Positions 35,125 through 46,720 of a stretch of DNA of 64,000 bases are shown piece after piece. The number at the start of each line of letters is the position of its first letter. Positions within the stretch are counted from its first letter, which is position 1. The position numbers and the translations under genes were made by a program. Source of the DNA: Alligator mississippiensis. Lineage: Eukaryota > Chordata > Crocodylia > Alligatoridae. The notes under the pieces were generated by a model, which searched no databases, was not told where the DNA came from, and worked only from the letters and a program-made list of their open reading frames with translations. The stretch spans positions 210,744,978 through 210,808,977 of the forward strand of contig NC_081828.1 of NCBI RefSeq assembly GCF_030867095.1. The letters are read 5' to 3'.

Positions 35125-35883
35125 GCAGCTACTCCATTGGTCCCCATTTTCAAAAAGGGGAGGAAGGAGGACCTGGGCAACTATAGGCCAGTCAGTCTCA
35201 CCTCCATCCTTGGCAAAGTCTTTGAAAAAATTATCAAGGCTCACATTTGTGAGAGCCCGGCAGGACAAATTATGCTGAGGGGAAACCAGCACGGGTTCGT
35301 GGCGGGCAGATCGTGCCTGACCAACCTAGTCTCTTTCTATGACCAGGTTACGAAACGCCTGGACACAGGAGGAGGGGTGGATGTCGTATACTTAGACTTC
35401 AGGAAGGCCTTCGATACGGTATCCCACCCCATACTGGTGAACAAGTTAAGAGGCTGTGATGTGGATGACTGCACAGTCCGGTGGGTGGCGAATTGGCTGG
35501 AGGGTCGCACCCAGAGAGTCGTGGTGGATGGGTCGGCTTCGACCTGGAAGGGTGTGGGCAGTGGGGTCCCGCAGGGTTCGGTCCTTGGACCGATACTCTT
35601 TAATGTCTTCATCAGTGACTTGGACGAGGGAGTCAAATGTACTCTGTCCAAGTTTGCAGATGACACAAAACTATGGGGAGAAGTGGACACGCCGGAGGGC
35701 AGGGAACAGCTGCAGGCAGACCTGGACAGGTTGGACAAGTGGGCAGAAAACAACAGGATGCAGTTCAACAAGGAGAAATGCAAAGTGCTGCACCTAGGGA
35801 GGAAAAATGTCCAGCACACCTACAGCCTAGGGAATGACCTGCTAGGTGGCACGGAAGTGGAAAGGGATCTTGGAGTCCACTAG
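35125..35883 (+). pseudogene. CR1 ORF2 reverse transcriptase, first part
   Basis: RNA-directed DNA polymerase domain of CR1. Readable motifs in order are [20 protein letters not shown], the catalytic [13 protein letters not shown] (from 35389), [14 protein letters not shown] (from 35563) and the catalytic [11 protein letters not shown] (FADD from 35653), then [13 protein letters not shown]. The frame is open upstream to 35005, but the first ~40 codons before about 35125 do not look like CR1 and are flanking DNA. It ends in TAG at 35881-35883, directly before the DSKMNMSRQ motif that continues in the same frame. In the family this protein copies CR1 RNA at the insertion site. Confidence 0.9.
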
Positions 35884-36456
35884 GACTCCAAGATGAACAT
35901 GAGCCGGCAGTGTGACAAAGCCATCAAAAAAGCTAAAGGCACTTTATCGTGCATCAGCAGATGCATGATGAATAGGTCCAAGGAGGTGATACTTCCCCTC
36001 TATCGGGCGCTGGTCAGACCGCAGTTGGAGTACTGCGTGCAATTCTGGGCACCGCACTTCAAGAAGGATGTGGATAACCTGGAGAGGGTCCAGAGAAGGG
36101 CCACTCGTATGGTCAAGGGCCTGCAGACCAAGCCCTATGAGGAGAGACTAGAGAAACTGGACCTTTTCAGCCTCCACAAGAGAAGGTTGAGAGGCGACCT
36201 TGTGGCTGCCTATAAGTTCATCACGGGGGCACAGAAGGGAATTGGTGAGGATTTATTCACCAAGGCGCCCCCTGGGGTTACAAGAAACAATGGCCACAAG
36301 CTAGCAGAGAGCAGATTTAGACTGGACATTAGGAAGAACTTCTTCACAGTTCGAGTGGCCAAGGTCTGGAACGGGCTCCCAAGGGAGGTGGTGCTCTCCC
36401 CTGCCCTGGGGGTCTTCAAGAGGAGGTTAGATGAGTATCTAGCTGGGGTCATCTAG
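35884..36456 (+). pseudogene. CR1 ORF2 reverse transcriptase, C-terminal part
   Basis: This is in the same reading frame as the preceding part, beyond the single stop codon, and open for 190 codons to TAG at 36454-36456. It contains [88 protein letters not shown] and NGLPREVVLSPALG, the conserved CR1 C-terminal landmarks. The low number of disabling changes suggests a comparatively young insertion. Confidence 0.9.
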
Positions 36457-36556
36457 ACCCAGCACTCTTTCCTGCCTATGCAGGGGGTCGGACTCGATGA
36501 TCTACTGAGGTCCCTTCCGACCCTAACATCTATGAATCTATGAATCTATGAATCCA

Positions 36557-37001
36557 GGAAGACAGGGTGTCTGTCTGCTTTGGATCCTATTGTGATCTAC
36601 ATCCGTGTAAATGTGTCTTGTGTCCAGGCCTCCTTACTTAGGAGGGTTCACCGCAGATAGACAAAGCTCTTGCTAAGGATAGTAACAGCATCTGCAGCTG
36701 CACTCACTGCAAAAGCAGTGGGTCCTTATGATCAGGACAAACTGATGGCCTAGTGGGCTCAGAAAGAAATGTCCTCCCGTGGAATAGTGTTGCACATTTA
36801 GGTGCTTATCGTGGGGGCTGGGCGGGGGTTGCAATGGTTTGTAAAGCATCTAGCACCATCACACAGTGTGTATCCGAAAAAGGTGGGCTACCAGCCTGTT
36901 CTGCACTCATGGTTCCTGGGGTTTTCAGCACTGGCCAGGAGATGGGAAAGCCAAAACACCATCTAACACTAATGAAAGCTAGGCATGCAAATCTCTTGGG
37001 C
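36557..37001. other. Unique non-coding DNA with possible SINE/LINE tail
   Basis: TTTGTAAAGCATCTAGCACC near 36838 resembles the tail repeat listed at 41.06 kb and 60.2 kb. Nothing else recognised. Confidence 0.3.
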
Positions 37002-37203
37002 CAGTGGGCACCAAACTTTTTGGCAGGCATACCACAAACGAGCCCTGCCCCTGCAAGTGCCACTCCATTCCCCATACCCCTGCCTGGTTTGCTGCTCTGT
37101 TTTCTGCGCCCTGCCCTATCTGCCACTCTGCTGCCTGTCCCTCCCCCCGCCTGCCATGTGCCACACACAGAGGCCACCTGTTGCTGCAGGTTGGCCACTC
37201 CTG
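37002..37203. mobile_element. hAT-like MITE, about 0.2 kb
   Basis: Left end CAGTGGGCACCAAACTTTTT and right end GGTTGGCCACTCCTG (reverse complement CAGGAGTGGCCAACC) fit hAT-type termini. Flanks TCTTGGGC and CCTTGGAA agree at five of eight positions, compatible with a decayed 8-bp duplication. The interior is pyrimidine-rich with CTGCC repeats and non-coding. The same terminus type occurs at the right window edge (63981). Confidence 0.6.
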
Positions 37204-39400
37204 CCTTGGAAGATATTGCAGATCCCTGCCTTATCTCCAGTATTTCTCTCCCAGATCAATAGATAACACATATCTCACTGATTACTGCACAGACAGCTGC
37301 AAACCTGCCACTATGAAAACCTCGGGGAAGAAACTGTGCCAGGTGCGCGGACTCTCCCAGAACTCCTAAGCCTGGAGAGAAAAATCAGAATGAAATATGA
37401 AAAAAACAAGCCATAGCAGCGTGGCTATTTTTATCCCACTGCTGTGACGTTTTTCCGGTTTCCTGCTCTCAGATAAAACCGAGTGCATCTCCAAATGCAC
37501 TGACTGGATAAACATTGGCAGCTCCCAGGCTACCCTTTCATCACCAGCCAAATCTGCGGATGGCAGCAAGTTCATGACATCTCTTAAGTGAGCCTAGAGG
37601 GGCTTGTTGCACGGGCTTGGAAAGCGCTGCATCTCCGCCAAAAACGAGGGAGCAATAAAAGGATGTGACCTTCCCGTTTCGGTTCAAAGGCTTTTCTTGT
37701 GCGGTGGAGGATGGGCTGTGCGATTCCCCATCCAAGCAGCAGCTTCATGCACAGCTCTGCTCTAACCTCTCAGTGTCCCTTAGCTAGCAGGAAATGAGAA
37801 GGCAGCTTTCAAGCGTGGTAAGATTTTGGTGGGAAGATATTATGTGAGCATCCAGTCTTTGTATGTGGTGTTAAGAACAATGTAAACCCAGTGCTCTGCC
37901 GCCGGACATCGAGGTCCACCCAAGCCTGGTAGCCCTTTTGGGGATAGCATGGTCAAGGTAGGTGAGCCTCTGTAGCACGTGGTATGCAAGGGAGTGATGT
38001 GGCAGACATCACATCTGGCCACCTTTGGTTCCCTAGCCTGAATGATCACATACCGCTGCAGGGAAACTTTCAGTACATGTCTAGAAAGAGGATTGAACTC
38101 ATACCTGAGGAGCTCTAATGAGGCACTGTAATCATTATCCCACCCCACTTCTTGCACCATGAGAAGGACGCAGCATACTGGAACTGTAGCACGGGGGAAA
38201 CCTGTCCCATGCCCTGGGACCGCAGCTCAGCCCTGAAGTGGTGCACCACATCTGAAATGCAACAGCGCTCGGCATATCACCAGGGTAATGTCATCTCTAT
38301 AGTAAAGAGGGATCCTCACTCTCATGCTATACCTTAAACAACCCACACACCATGTGATTGTGGCCCACGCACTTCCGTTTGAAATCCACTGCTTTAGGGG
38401 ACATGGGAGGGAAGACTCGAGAAATTAAAGGAGTGTTATGGCCACAAAGGCTCTTTTTAAAAAAACGAACGCATGATACAGAACCACAAGCAGAGCGTTT
38501 CCAGTGAAGAGCACTGCCAGCTTCTTCTGCATCCTGGGAGTCAAAGTCACCAGCAGCCCTGGCTGGTGCCCACCGCCCTTCCCATCCAATGAAACCAACA
38601 GGCCACTAAATGCTCTCTGCCTGACTCCAGACCAGGTCAAAAGTGCAGGACGTGAATGAAAATGATATTATGGGGTTCATTGTCCCATGGTGTCTGGCAG
38701 GATAGAGTTGCTCAGTGCCCAAGTCCGTTCTGTTCTGTGATATCCAGGACTTCCTGCTGCCTTTGTTGCTGTAGCATCTGAGCATCTTGTAAGCACCATG
38801 ACTGACGACTGTTGTTGTGTGTCTTCTTACATCCTCTGTCCCCAGGGTGACAGCTATATGCAGGGCAGTGTTTTGCTTTGGATTTTACATGTGTTTCTCT
38901 ATATGTATGTATGCATATATTTTACCTATATGCAAGCTTAATGTAAACAGTGCTCATTTAACTACAGCAGCAGCTGTCCCTAAGCTGTTCACACCTCATT
39001 AAGACCTCTCACCTCATACCTCTTATAGCAGGGCTGAAATTGGAAGGCCCTACACAGCTCCAGTTTGCAAGAGGAAGCTTTATAATTGATGACTGCTGGG
39101 CAGTGTCACCAACAATGCAGTGACGTGGAGCAGGATGATATTAGAAAACAGATATTGGAGCTTAAGAGACCCTAGGCACTTAACTGCTAGGCATACATCC
39201 AGTGCTGGTTACAGTGTGAGGAACAGGCCAACAATTGGGACCAGTGGTGTGTCGTGCAGTTCAGCAAACTACCTGTGTATTTGGTGTGCATCTAGGTAGA
39301 GTACAGCGTGCACACACACATATACACACAGACACAGAGATCTGTGTTTGTCAGAGAAAAGGAAGTCAAAGAAATGTGCCTTGTGCCTCCAGTGGAAGGT
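37204..39400. other. Mostly unique non-coding DNA
   Basis: At 38366-38391 GCACTTCCGTTTGAAATCCACTG is close to a reversed hAT terminus (CAGTGGATTTCAAAC), and CAGTGCTCTGCCGCCGGAC near 37890 might be the partner end. I could not confirm a target duplication, so I do not call an element. Imperfect CA repeats lie at about 39310-39340. Confidence 0.3.
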
Positions 39401-39780
39401 GGTAAGATGTCTGAGGGTCCTTAGCCCCTGGAGGACTTTATTCTACACAATGTTGACCTGGCCCCTGCAAAAGTGCAGTCTCTTGTACACACAAAGTTCC
39501 CCGTTCTTCCAGAAACTCGCACTGTGCTGGAGCAGTGGAGTCGCTGGCCGCAGCCTTCATCTGGAAACTTTCGTTGATCTTTCCAGTGACCTGAGCCCAG
39601 GCTCTGGAGCGCTTTGAAGATAAGGGCCCTTGGACTTGACTCAACCCTCACGTGTTGTGAGAAGCCAGCACAGGAAGCAGAAGGTGGGTGGCTGTGACGT
39701 GTTTGCAGGAGACCGTGTTGCCGAGGAGCCGTGCTGACGCCTTCTGCACCAGCTGGAGTTTCCTACAATCGAGAAGAGAG
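39400..39780. repeat. Possible diverged LINE tail
   Basis: TTTGAAGATAAGGGCCCTTG followed by GACTTGACTC, and CGCCTTCTGCACCAGCTGGA with GTTTCC, resemble a phrase common in vertebrate LINE-derived repeats ('gcgttctgcaccagctggag'). No coding sequence is visible; class uncertain. Confidence 0.35.
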
Positions 39781-39984
39781 GGTTTTTTTAAATTATTTTT
39801 TTAAATAAAAATGAGTGAAATCCTTAGTTTCACTCCTAGGTTCTGCCATCAGAAGTCAGCTGGCAGTTCTGCTGAGCCCGTGGGAGGTGGAAGAGGATCC
39901 TACTGCCATTGCCCGGCTGTACTAGCTCGGCTGTGCAGCGTTGAACCTCGCGTGTTGTAATCAAAATAAAAAATCAGCTGAGAC

Positions 39985-40440
39985 TGCAAGACACGCAGAA
40001 GGCCAGTCCTTGAGCCCCAAGGTGCATTGCGTGTGGGTGCCCAACTCTTGACTGCCAAAACTTGTGCTCTACTCCCAGTTTAGTTGCAGCCTGAGATCTC
40101 GCGGTTGCCAGAAGAAATGCTACAAGGACCCATTGAAGGCAGACCTCAAGCAAACACACCAGTATCAAAAGCTGGGAGGAGCTGGCTGCTAACCGACTCC
40201 AGTAGTGCTGCAACCTCAACCAAGCGGCAGCCTGATTCGAGGTAAAGTGTCTTGTCCTTGAAGCAGAGAAGAGCGGGCAGAGGAAGGCACTGGAGAGGAA
40301 TCCCAGCCTGCAGCCTACTCTGCCTTGCGGAAAGGCTTGCAGTTTCTATGGAGGGATCATCAATAGGTCTCTTAAGTCATCTCAAGACCCACCCATGAGC
40401 CATGGTAGAGATTGTCCTTGAAGAGAGGGATAGCTGCTGA
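39985..40440 (+). mobile_element. 3' end of a non-LTR retrotransposon (family L), copy 1
   Basis: The plus strand in broken frames encodes the C-terminal tail typical of a widespread vertebrate/invertebrate non-LTR element: CAxRVG-like 'RWTGHCVRM' region, SLRSRGCQKKCYKDPLKADL, a W/G-EELAA block, then a Cys-rich finger-like region near 40310 and a HEPW end. Over its whole length it matches 44040-44181 plus 45255-45560 and, more weakly, 55300-55830. Several frameshifts and stops. It is not CR1; I do not assign a clade. Confidence 0.7.
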
Positions 40441-41049
40441 TGCCATATTCTTTACCAGGTTTCTTTTTGCTTCCAAGTGTATCTGAACTGGAAATGAAAT
40501 GTGCCAGCATAGGCAGGACATCGATAGCATGAGATATGGGACAGGGAGATTTGTCTGTCTGGTGTTAAAGGAAAGTCTGCAGCTGCCCCGTATGTTGAAG
40601 GGGAAGACGCTGATCAAGAGCCCTCGCTTTGGTCTGAAAATACAACTCCTCTTACAGCTCTGCTTGCGGCCCTAAGACTGATCCGTGGCTCTGGCTTTCA
40701 CATATCACGAGTCAGACCCCTAAAAACCATGGGATTAGTTTAAAGTTATGATCAATTTTAAATAATAACCTCAGGGTTCTCTCTATTTGCCTTCCAGTTT
40801 TGGAGCTCTTAAGGCTCACTTGGGTCATTTTTCAAGGGTTTGGGTTTTTTTCTTGCCACAACAAAGGCTAAAAACTTTTCCCCTTGTCACTTGTCTCCAG
40901 GAACTGGAGCTTTAAGGAAACCACTAATATTGGGAGATTTGGGATGAACTTGCACAGTTGGCTACCCTTTATCAGTGGATAGAAGGATCCTTTCCTTGCT
41001 ACCTTGTGCCCCCAGATCCCATCTGTTTATTATACCCACGTTGGGTCTC
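40441..41049. other. Unique non-coding DNA
   Basis: No features recognised; mostly T-rich sequence without transposon ends. Confidence 0.35.
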
Positions 41050-41178
41050 ATCCTACACTGAGCACGTCAATGCTTTGGGGTAGGCATTGTTGCTTTGCTG
41101 TATGTGCTTGCACAGCATCTAGCACGTGCAGCTTGGATTGGGCCTGTTAGGAGAGACTGCAGTACAAATGACCTGTTG
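41050..41178 (+). repeat. LINE/SINE 3' tail repeat
   Basis: CTTTGGGGTAGGCATTGTTG, then TTGCACAGCATCTAGCAC, GGATTGGGCCTGTTAGG and CAGTACAAATGAC follow the order of a repeat tail widespread in sauropsids (the 'ctttggggcagg...gcctagcacaatgggg...gtaatacaaat' type). A similar copy lies at 60.16-60.30 kb in plus and 60.53-60.65 kb in minus. Confidence 0.6.
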
Positions 41179-42981
41179 GCTGAGTAAGTGCTGATTGTGT
41201 AGCTCCGGGTCCAGGGCTTGGTTGTCTTTTCCATGCCTGAGCCTTACAAAGACACATATAAATCCAGACCTAGTTAATATGGTCCAGCTGGGGTAGTATG
41301 GTCTCCCATCTTCTCTGACCCCATTACTGTGTATTGCTACGCTACCACCTGATGCTATGGGTGATACTGAGTCAATGCGATCCACTCAGCTCATTAACGA
41401 GGAATCCTTGTTTGTGCCTTTCTTCTGGGAGAATGAGACTGAGCGGTTTTGACAGAGGATGAGCACGTGACACTTACCTGTGCGGTGACAGGGCACTGCT
41501 AGGACATGCAGGTGGATTTACAGAACAGTCCATTGTATCTACATCTCCTACAGGCCTGTAGAGAGATTGGGAATGGGGTAATTCCTTGTCTTGGCTTTCA
41601 GTGGGAGCCAAGTAGGTGTCCTACAGGTATCTGAGGATGTAATGCATCCAAATACCTCCAAGGCTTGACCCTGCCTGGTGCTGAGCTTCTAGGGGGCGCT
41701 TAGCACCTGTTGAGGACCAGGTCCAAGTCTCTAGGTGTGCAAGGAGCCCCACAGGTCCAGCATCTGGGCTACAAGGCCAGCAGACACTCCAGCAGCGTTG
41801 GTGCTGGATGGCTTGCTTTCTTCCCTTTAGAAACATGCAAAAAATGCTGTGCTTGTTTGCCCATGCGTTCCTGTCTTGACGATCATTCATACATCCTGGC
41901 GCCTCGGCTGAATGTCAGAGCCAAAACCTTCTGCAAATCCATGGAAAGAATGTGTGCAGGGCCACACAATCCAGCTCCCAAGTACGTACACTTAAGGGAG
42001 AGCTCAAATCAGAGACATTTTTACCAACGAGGGTTTATCAATCAGCATTTCCGTAATTTAATTAGGAATTGGGGCATGGTTTAGAGAAGAGATGCAATGA
42101 GGAATGCAACTACCCATTGCAAGAGCGTTTTCCTGACTATGTCTCAGATTATTTGGACAGCAGATCCCCTGAGTTTTCATCCTTTTCGGATCCTTCAAGT
42201 ATCAATCTGAGATCAGGGCCCAAACAATCAAATTTCTATGTCCACAGTTAGGCAAGCAAGGACCAGATCCAAATTCTTTTGAAATGAGGTGGAGTCTTTC
42301 CCCCGACTTTCCTAAAAGTAGTATCCGGCCCTCCCGCCATATTTAGGAACCTGTATAAGTGACCTGGTTTTCAGAAGTCTTACAACAGGCTGCTTTGAAG
42401 TTTCACTGAGCCACCAACAGGGAACCTTGTAAAATTGAATTCTCCTAGCTGTGGGTATGCTTTAATCCTCAGTGGGTCCCAATGCTGCTTCAACCGTCAC
42501 CAAATGGAGACACAGTGATAAAACAGGAGACGTGACCAAGACTTGCCCCAAGAGAACGGCTGGTGGATTCCTGATTGTCGTGGCTACTTACACTCGGACG
42601 GCCTGTTTAGTACTTGGCTGATTTCAGACGGGCATTTTAGTGTCTTTCACATTTCATAGCTGCTAAAATGCCAAGATCCGTTAATATTGCACAACCCGGG
42701 AGAGTTAGGATTTAATTTTAAAAGAGCCTAGAATGAACGGGAGATGAAAGCAGATCAGAGCATCGTCTGCCTGTGCGCCAACAGCTCACACCAATATCTG
42801 CACACCTCCTTCCATGCTGTCCTTCGGGTGCAGGATAACCTCTGCTATTTCATCTGGATGTCTGCTGAAGATACCTCTCTGCTGTGATGTCTGTAAAAAC
42901 AAAAAGTTAACAATGGCTTGAGAGGCAGATGGAAGTAGCTATAATGTTATGTGTTTAGGATGGTCCAGAGAGATTTGCAAA
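41179..42981. other. Unique non-coding DNA
   Basis: No gene or transposon recognised. The 124-codon plus-strand frame at 41710-42084 has no known domain. Confidence 0.35.
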
Positions 42982-43258
42982 CACCATATTTTCCTGCATA
43001 TAACATACACTTCCCCCCCAAAACCAGCTTCGAAATTGGAGTGCGTCTTATAGGTGAGAAATACAGTAAGAGCAGTTTCCACTATTACCAGGCAAAAGCA
43101 GTAGTCCACAGACAGCAGAGCAGTGAGCAGGACTGGACCCCTCGGTGCTGCTACTTGCTTATTTATGACAAGGAAACATCTTCTTTTCTTTATCCTGCCT
43201 TTTGGAAACAAGGTGTGTATTTTATTCCAGGACATGTCATAGGCAAGGAAATACAGTA
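42982..43258 (+). mobile_element. 0.3-kb non-autonomous DNA transposon, copy 2
   Basis: Ends ACACCATATTTTCCTGCA and AAGGAAATACAGTA are inverted repeats. The interior GAAATACAGTAAGAGCAGTT, CCCCTCGGTGCTGCTACTTG and AAACAAGGTGTGTATTTTAT matches the reverse complement of 9880-10178. The left terminus is somewhat more diverged than that of copy 1. No transposase. Confidence 0.7.
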
Positions 43259-43769
43259 TATAAAAGGGGATGCATTTAATTGATCTCCTTTTCTCCTCTC
43301 CCCATTCCCCAGGTCATTTGTATTCATAAACAGCCAGTACTTTGAGATAGGGAGCCGCGTCTTCAGAGGTGTTGCTACAGCACGCAGCACAGCTGGGGGG
43401 CAAGGCTGAACACTTGCAGCATCGATCTCCTTGAGTTTTTCTAGCTGTGCTTGTGCTCTTTCTAAGTTACAAGGCATTTTCCTCCTTCGAGAGCCTGGGA
43501 TTTATATGCTGAGAGACATGTGCTAAAGTAGGGCAGGAGAGGAGGGGAGAGTGGTGCCACCTTGACATTTTTTCGATTCTGAGCTGTGTGAGGAGCTGAA
43601 ATGGCATAATTTAGAGCAGCCCCTGGGGAGCTGCTGGGATGCAGACAGCCTCCGCATGGCCATTGATGGGCTGTGCAGCAGCTGGAAACCCCTGTAGTGC
43701 TAACACACTAGCTACACCCTGTCCTGCATTTATTCCCATCCTGTGTGCCTTAGATCTTCAGTTGTATCC
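43259..43769. other. Unique non-coding DNA
   Basis: Nothing recognised. Confidence 0.35.
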
Positions 43770-44181
43770 TGCTCCCACACTAAGGAAATGCTTCTTCAAG
43801 TGTTATATCACCTCCTGGTCCCTCTGTATTCTCCAGGAAGACACCAAGATCCAGGTCTACAATGCAGTCATCATCCCCACTCTTCTCAATGGATGTTAAA
43901 CGTGGTTGACCTACTGCTGTCATCTCAAGAGCCTGGAGAAATAGCACCGACAATGTCTCCAGAAAATTATCCACATCAAATAGGAAGATCGCTGCACAGG
44001 CACCAGCTTCCTCGATGAAGCCAACGTTACCAGTACTGAGTTGGCAATCATCAAGCACCAACTTTGCTGGACCAGACATTGTGTGTGGATGCTTGACTCT
44101 TGACTCCCAAAACAAGTGCTCTACTCCCAGCCTAGCTGCGGCCTGAGATCTCGTGGTGGCTAGAGGAAATGCTACAAGGAC
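43770..44181 (+). mobile_element. Non-LTR retrotransposon (family L), copy 2, left part
   Basis: Reads EDTKIQVYNAVIIPTLLNGC, then a stop-interrupted stretch with SLEKYHRQCLQKIIHI, and later ELAIIKHQLCWTRHCVWMLD and RKCYKD. This corresponds to the family's reverse-transcriptase thumb/C-terminal region (VYNAVVIPTLLYGCE..., LRKIL...IKWED..., L.W.GHVVRM.DSRLPK...). It is cut at 44181 by the CR1 inserted at 44182-45254. Several stops and frameshifts make it an old fossil. Confidence 0.75.
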
Positions 44182-45254
44182 AGAGGGACACAATCTGCTG
44201 GCTGGGGAATTGGCTCCGTGGTTGGGCCCAGAGGGTGGTGGTCGATGGGAGCCAATTGTCGTGGTGCGCTGTGACCAGCGGGGTCCCCCAAAACTCTGTC
44301 CTTGGGCCTATACTATTTAACATCTTCATTAATGATGTGGACATTGGTGTCAGCAGTGGGCTGGCCAAGTTCGCCGATGACACCAAACTCTGGGGTGAAG
44401 CATCCACACATGAGGGCAGGAGGGTGATCCAGGCAGATCTTGACAGGCTCAGGAAAAGGGCGGACGAGAACCTGACGGTGTTTCACACCGAAAAATGCAA
44501 GGTTCTCCACCTTGGGAGGAAAAACCTGCAGCATGCTTATAGGCTCGGCAGTGCTACGCTGGCTAGCACTACAGATGAAAGGGACTTGGGGTCATGATTG
44601 ACCACAAGATGAACATGAGCCTTCAATGCAATGCTGTGGCTAGTAAAGTGAGCAAAACACTGGCTTGCATCCATAGATGCTTCTCAAGTAAATCCCAGGA
44701 CGTCATTTTCCCATTGTACTCGGCCTTGGTGAGGCCGCAGCTGGAGTACTGCATCCAGTTTTGGGCTCCACAATTCAAAAAGGAAGTGGAGAAGCTTGAG
44801 AGAGCTCAGAGGAGAGCCACATGCATGATCAAAGGTCAGGAAAACAGACCTTATGATGAGAGGCTGAGAGCTATGGGACTCTTTAGCCTGGAAAAGCACA
44901 GGCTCAGGGCTGATCTGGTGGCCACCTGTAAGGATATCAGGGGTGTTCATCAGGATCTGGGGGAACATTTGTTCACCAGAGTGCCCCAAGGGATGACAAG
45001 ATCAAATGGTCACAGGCTTCCCTGAGACCAATTCAGCTGGACATAAGGAAGAACTTCTTCGCTGTCCGAGCCCCCAAGGTTTGGAATAGACTGCTGCCGG
45101 AGCTGGTTCAAGTACCTACCTTGAACCCCTTCAAGAGACATTTGGATGTCTATCTTGCTGGGATCCTGGGATCCCTGCTGACTTCCTGCCCCTGGGCAGG
45201 GGGCTGGACTCGATGATCCTTCAGGGTCCCTTCTAGCTCGAATGTCTATGAATC
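44182..45254 (+). mobile_element. CR1 LINE, 5'-truncated, inserted in family L copy
   Basis: Carries [67 protein letters not shown], then after a frameshift near 44590 [49 protein letters not shown] and LFSLEKHRLRADL. A second frameshift near 45020 precedes LDIRKNFFAVRAPKVWNR. The 3' UTR (GGGGGCTGGACTCGATGATC) ends in TCTATGAATC at 45254. No target duplication is visible. Insertion is proved by the continuity of the flanks with the uninterrupted copy at 39.99-40.44 kb. Confidence 0.95.
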
Positions 45255-45560
45255 CATGAAGGCAGACCTCAAGAAAATGGATGCCAACATCAAGGGCTGG
45301 GAAGAGCTGGCTGCCAACTGACTCAAGTGGTGCTGCCACCTCAATCAAGTGGCAGCCCATTTCACAGTAAAGAGTTTTGCTACAAGAGAGAGAGAAGGAA
45401 GAAAAAAGCGAGGAATCCCAGCCTGTGGCCTACTCTCCCCTGCAGAAAAACCTGCAACTTCTGTGGACAGATCTGTGGCTCAAGCATTGGACTCTTAAGT
45501 TGCAACAAGATCCATCAATGAGCCATGGTAGAGATCATCCTCTAATTGTGGCATTGCCCG
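45255..45560 (+). mobile_element. Non-LTR retrotransposon (family L), copy 2, right part
   Basis: Continues copy 2 after the CR1. Reads KADLKKMDANIKGWEELAAN, then NPSLWPTLPCRKTCNFCGQI and CGSSIGLLSCNKIHQ, a decayed C2H2-like finger, and ends at GAGCCATGGTAGAGATCATC. The corresponding DNA of copy 1 is GAGCCATGGTAGAGATTGTC at about 40396. Confidence 0.75.
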
Positions 45561-46329
45561 TAATGGTCCTTACATACCACCACAGCCGCATACAAGGCCC
45601 AAAGGAACGGGGGATTTCCCCCCTGTCTGTAAATATCCAGGCCTGGAATTTCCCAAGGAAAAGTCCACTTTTCCCCCCAGCCATGTTGTAGCTGCATCTG
45701 GGGCCACATCCACACTGTAACTTGAGTATGAGGGAAGGTAAAGAAGGGGCCAGAGGAGGTCACATCCAGCCCCAGCCCCTACTCAAAGCAGGTTTGTCCC
45801 TGTCTAAGTTGTCCCAGTCAAGTAGGACAATTCCCAGATATCTCGCTCCCTTGAAGGCCACAAGATCTTGGGTGTAGACTTTTCCAGCACCAAGGCCAGG
45901 CCCTCAGTGGCATTTCTCACTGGGCATAGCTGACTTGATAAGGGCTGTTCTTGCACTATGCCATCATCTTGGCCTTAAGAGTAAGTCAGGACAAGCAGCA
46001 AGGAGGAGGGGCACCCATCTGCATTTTTCATTAATTGTTCTGCGGTGTCTTGGGCAGAGGCACCTAGGATGTGGGATATGATGCTCGGCATTTCTCAGAG
46101 GGACTTCACTCTTTCTTACTGCATGACTGAGGGAATCTGACGATTATTGTCTCCTTGTTGCCTTGGGTTCCTCCATCTGTCCGCATCCCGCTGTTGTCCC
46201 ATCCCTGGATTGTAACCTCCAGCAATTATCTTGATCTTCCTGCTCGATGCTTGGGAGACATGGAAGACATATAGCTGCCATAGCCAAAATTAAATTCCTC
46301 CCATCTAGCCCACCTCTGTGAAATTATGA
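45561..46329. other. Unique non-coding DNA
   Basis: No features recognised. Confidence 0.35.
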
Positions 46330-46720
46330 ATATGAGATGGCACAGCTACATCTCAAACACGCTCCAGGAAGAAGAGAGGATGGCCCATAATTATCAAAGC
46401 ATAGCCATGATGGTCCAGCCACCCACAAATCCACCTCTCACCAAAGGCTATGCTACAATGAGCTGGCCTCTGGCAAGTAAAACCATGCTAGGCCTCAGAG
46501 ATGCTCTAAGGGCTCCCTGAAGGCTCTGCTCGAGGAGTGCAAGATTGACACCCATAACTGGGAACAACTCACATGGGGTGGGGCAAGATAATATGGCACT
46601 GGTTGACTTGCTCAGGTGCAGCCTTTTACGAGATCCAGCTCATCTGAGATGAAGAGCTGAAGTGCCTGAGGACATCTGATGTTCCAGTTGATGGCCCATC
46701 TCCTTCGATGCCACAGATGG
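46330..46720 (+). mobile_element. Diverged non-LTR retrotransposon C-terminal fragment
   Basis: Reads CYNELASGKTMLGLRDAL and, after a shift in frame, LKALLEECKIDTHNWEQLTW. This matches the family pattern 'LLYxELxxGKRxxGxxxLRxKDxxKxxLKxxxIDxxxWExLAxDR' also present in the three family L copies, but from a different subfamily. No endonuclease, no finger region; heavily decayed. Confidence 0.55.

Larger units (their letters stand above)
35125..36556 (+). mobile_element. CR1 LINE, 5'-truncated, well preserved
   Basis: The best-preserved retrotransposon of the window. It starts within the reverse-transcriptase domain, runs through the end of ORF2 and has a ~100-bp 3' UTR (GGGGGTCGGACTCGATGATC, CCTTCCGACCC). 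It ends in a tandem TATGAATC tail at about 36531-36556, the hallmark of CR1 3' ends. Only one in-frame stop interrupts the coding sequence. It lacks the N-terminal endonuclease and ORF1, so it cannot move by itself. No target duplication seen, as usual for CR1. Confidence 0.97.

Noticed and set aside
37890-38391. Possible 0.5-kb hAT element
   Set aside because: The right terminus looks good but the left end is weak and flanks do not show a shared 8-bp duplication.
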